Part shown: positions 63,881 to 64,000 of the stretch, piece after piece | How the letters are laid out: each line of letters begins with the position of its first letter | How positions within the stretch are numbered: position 1 is the first letter of the stretch | Source: Lichenostomus cassidix | Taxonomy: Eukaryota; Chordata; Aves; Passeriformes; Meliphagidae | DNA length: 64,000 nt | NCBI GenBank assembly: GCA_008360975.2 | Contig: CM039193.1 | Coordinates: 15,490,501 to 15,554,500 of the forward strand | Direction: 5' to 3' | Notes under the pieces: generated by a model | The model's input: the letters and a program-made list of their open reading frames with translations, nothing else | What the model was told of the DNA's origin: nothing | Database searches by the model: none | Program-made: the position numbers and the translations under genes

Positions 63881-64000
63881 CATATCCCACGTATAGCTGA
63901 CACTAAAAAAAAATCTTATAGCAAGCTGCTAAGAACTGGAAGATCATTATTCTGTTGCAGCCTTTCGAGTAGTAGATAAATAGAGAGGCAAACTCAGCTT
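63881..64000. other. Intron 1, window edge
   Basis: 120 bp of unremarkable sequence up to the window end. Confidence 0.5.

Noticed and set aside
1..64000. Endogenous retrovirus LTRs, CRISPR arrays, tRNA or rRNA genes
   Set aside because: No paired TG...CA LTR structure with viral domains, no regularly spaced repeats and no cloverleaf or rRNA sequence recognised by eye.

Overview
This is a vertebrate, almost certainly avian, intronic window. The repeats are dominated by short 5'-truncated CR1 LINE fragments, most ending in the CR1 3' tail, with a few microsatellites and no recognisable mammalian SINE or L1. Overall repeat density is low and long stretches are unique. No bacterial-style operons, tRNA or rRNA genes, CRISPR arrays or intact mobile elements were seen. 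Nearly all open reading frames are short chance frames. Lineage below 'bird' cannot be fixed from what is visible.

The one protein-coding feature I can support is a single small exon on the minus strand at 57765-57846. It is 82 nt, one base plus 27 codons, flanked by a CAG acceptor with a long polypyrimidine tract and a GTAAGC donor. Its peptide ([15 protein letters not shown]... GGVQQLTR) matches the N-terminal extracellular segment of the voltage-gated calcium channel auxiliary subunit alpha2delta-2 (CACNA2D2), exon 2. The gene therefore runs right to left. Positions 57847-64000 lie in intron 1, with exon 1 and the signal peptide beyond the right edge. Positions 1-57764 lie in intron 2, with exon 3 beyond the left edge. 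I looked for exon 3 on the minus strand and did not find it, so intron 2 is at least 57.7 kb.

Layout: 1-4221 unique intron; 4222-6840 three CR1 pieces and an ancient repeat relic; 6841-13779 unique; 13780-14588 two divergent CR1 pieces; 14589-23139 unique; 23140-23355 degenerate minisatellite with a period near 53 bp; 23356-29334 unique; 29335-29895 an isolated CpG island; 29896-35177 unique, with a purine tract at 34547-34588; 35178-35714 CR1 with a striking internal inverted repeat; 35715-40430 unique and partly very AT-rich; 40431-40744 CR1; 40745-57764 unique, with a TA/CA microsatellite at 51183-51229; 57765-57846 the exon; 57847-64000 intron 1, with a GA tract, an AAAT repeat, a Z-DNA-like alternating tract and an old CR1.

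The most interesting items are the hidden exon with its microsatellite-like polypyrimidine tract, the CpG island deep in intron 2 (possible alternative promoter or intronic RNA gene), and inverted repeats inside CR1 copies that look like template-switch mutations. I found no evidence for a wholly new biological system.
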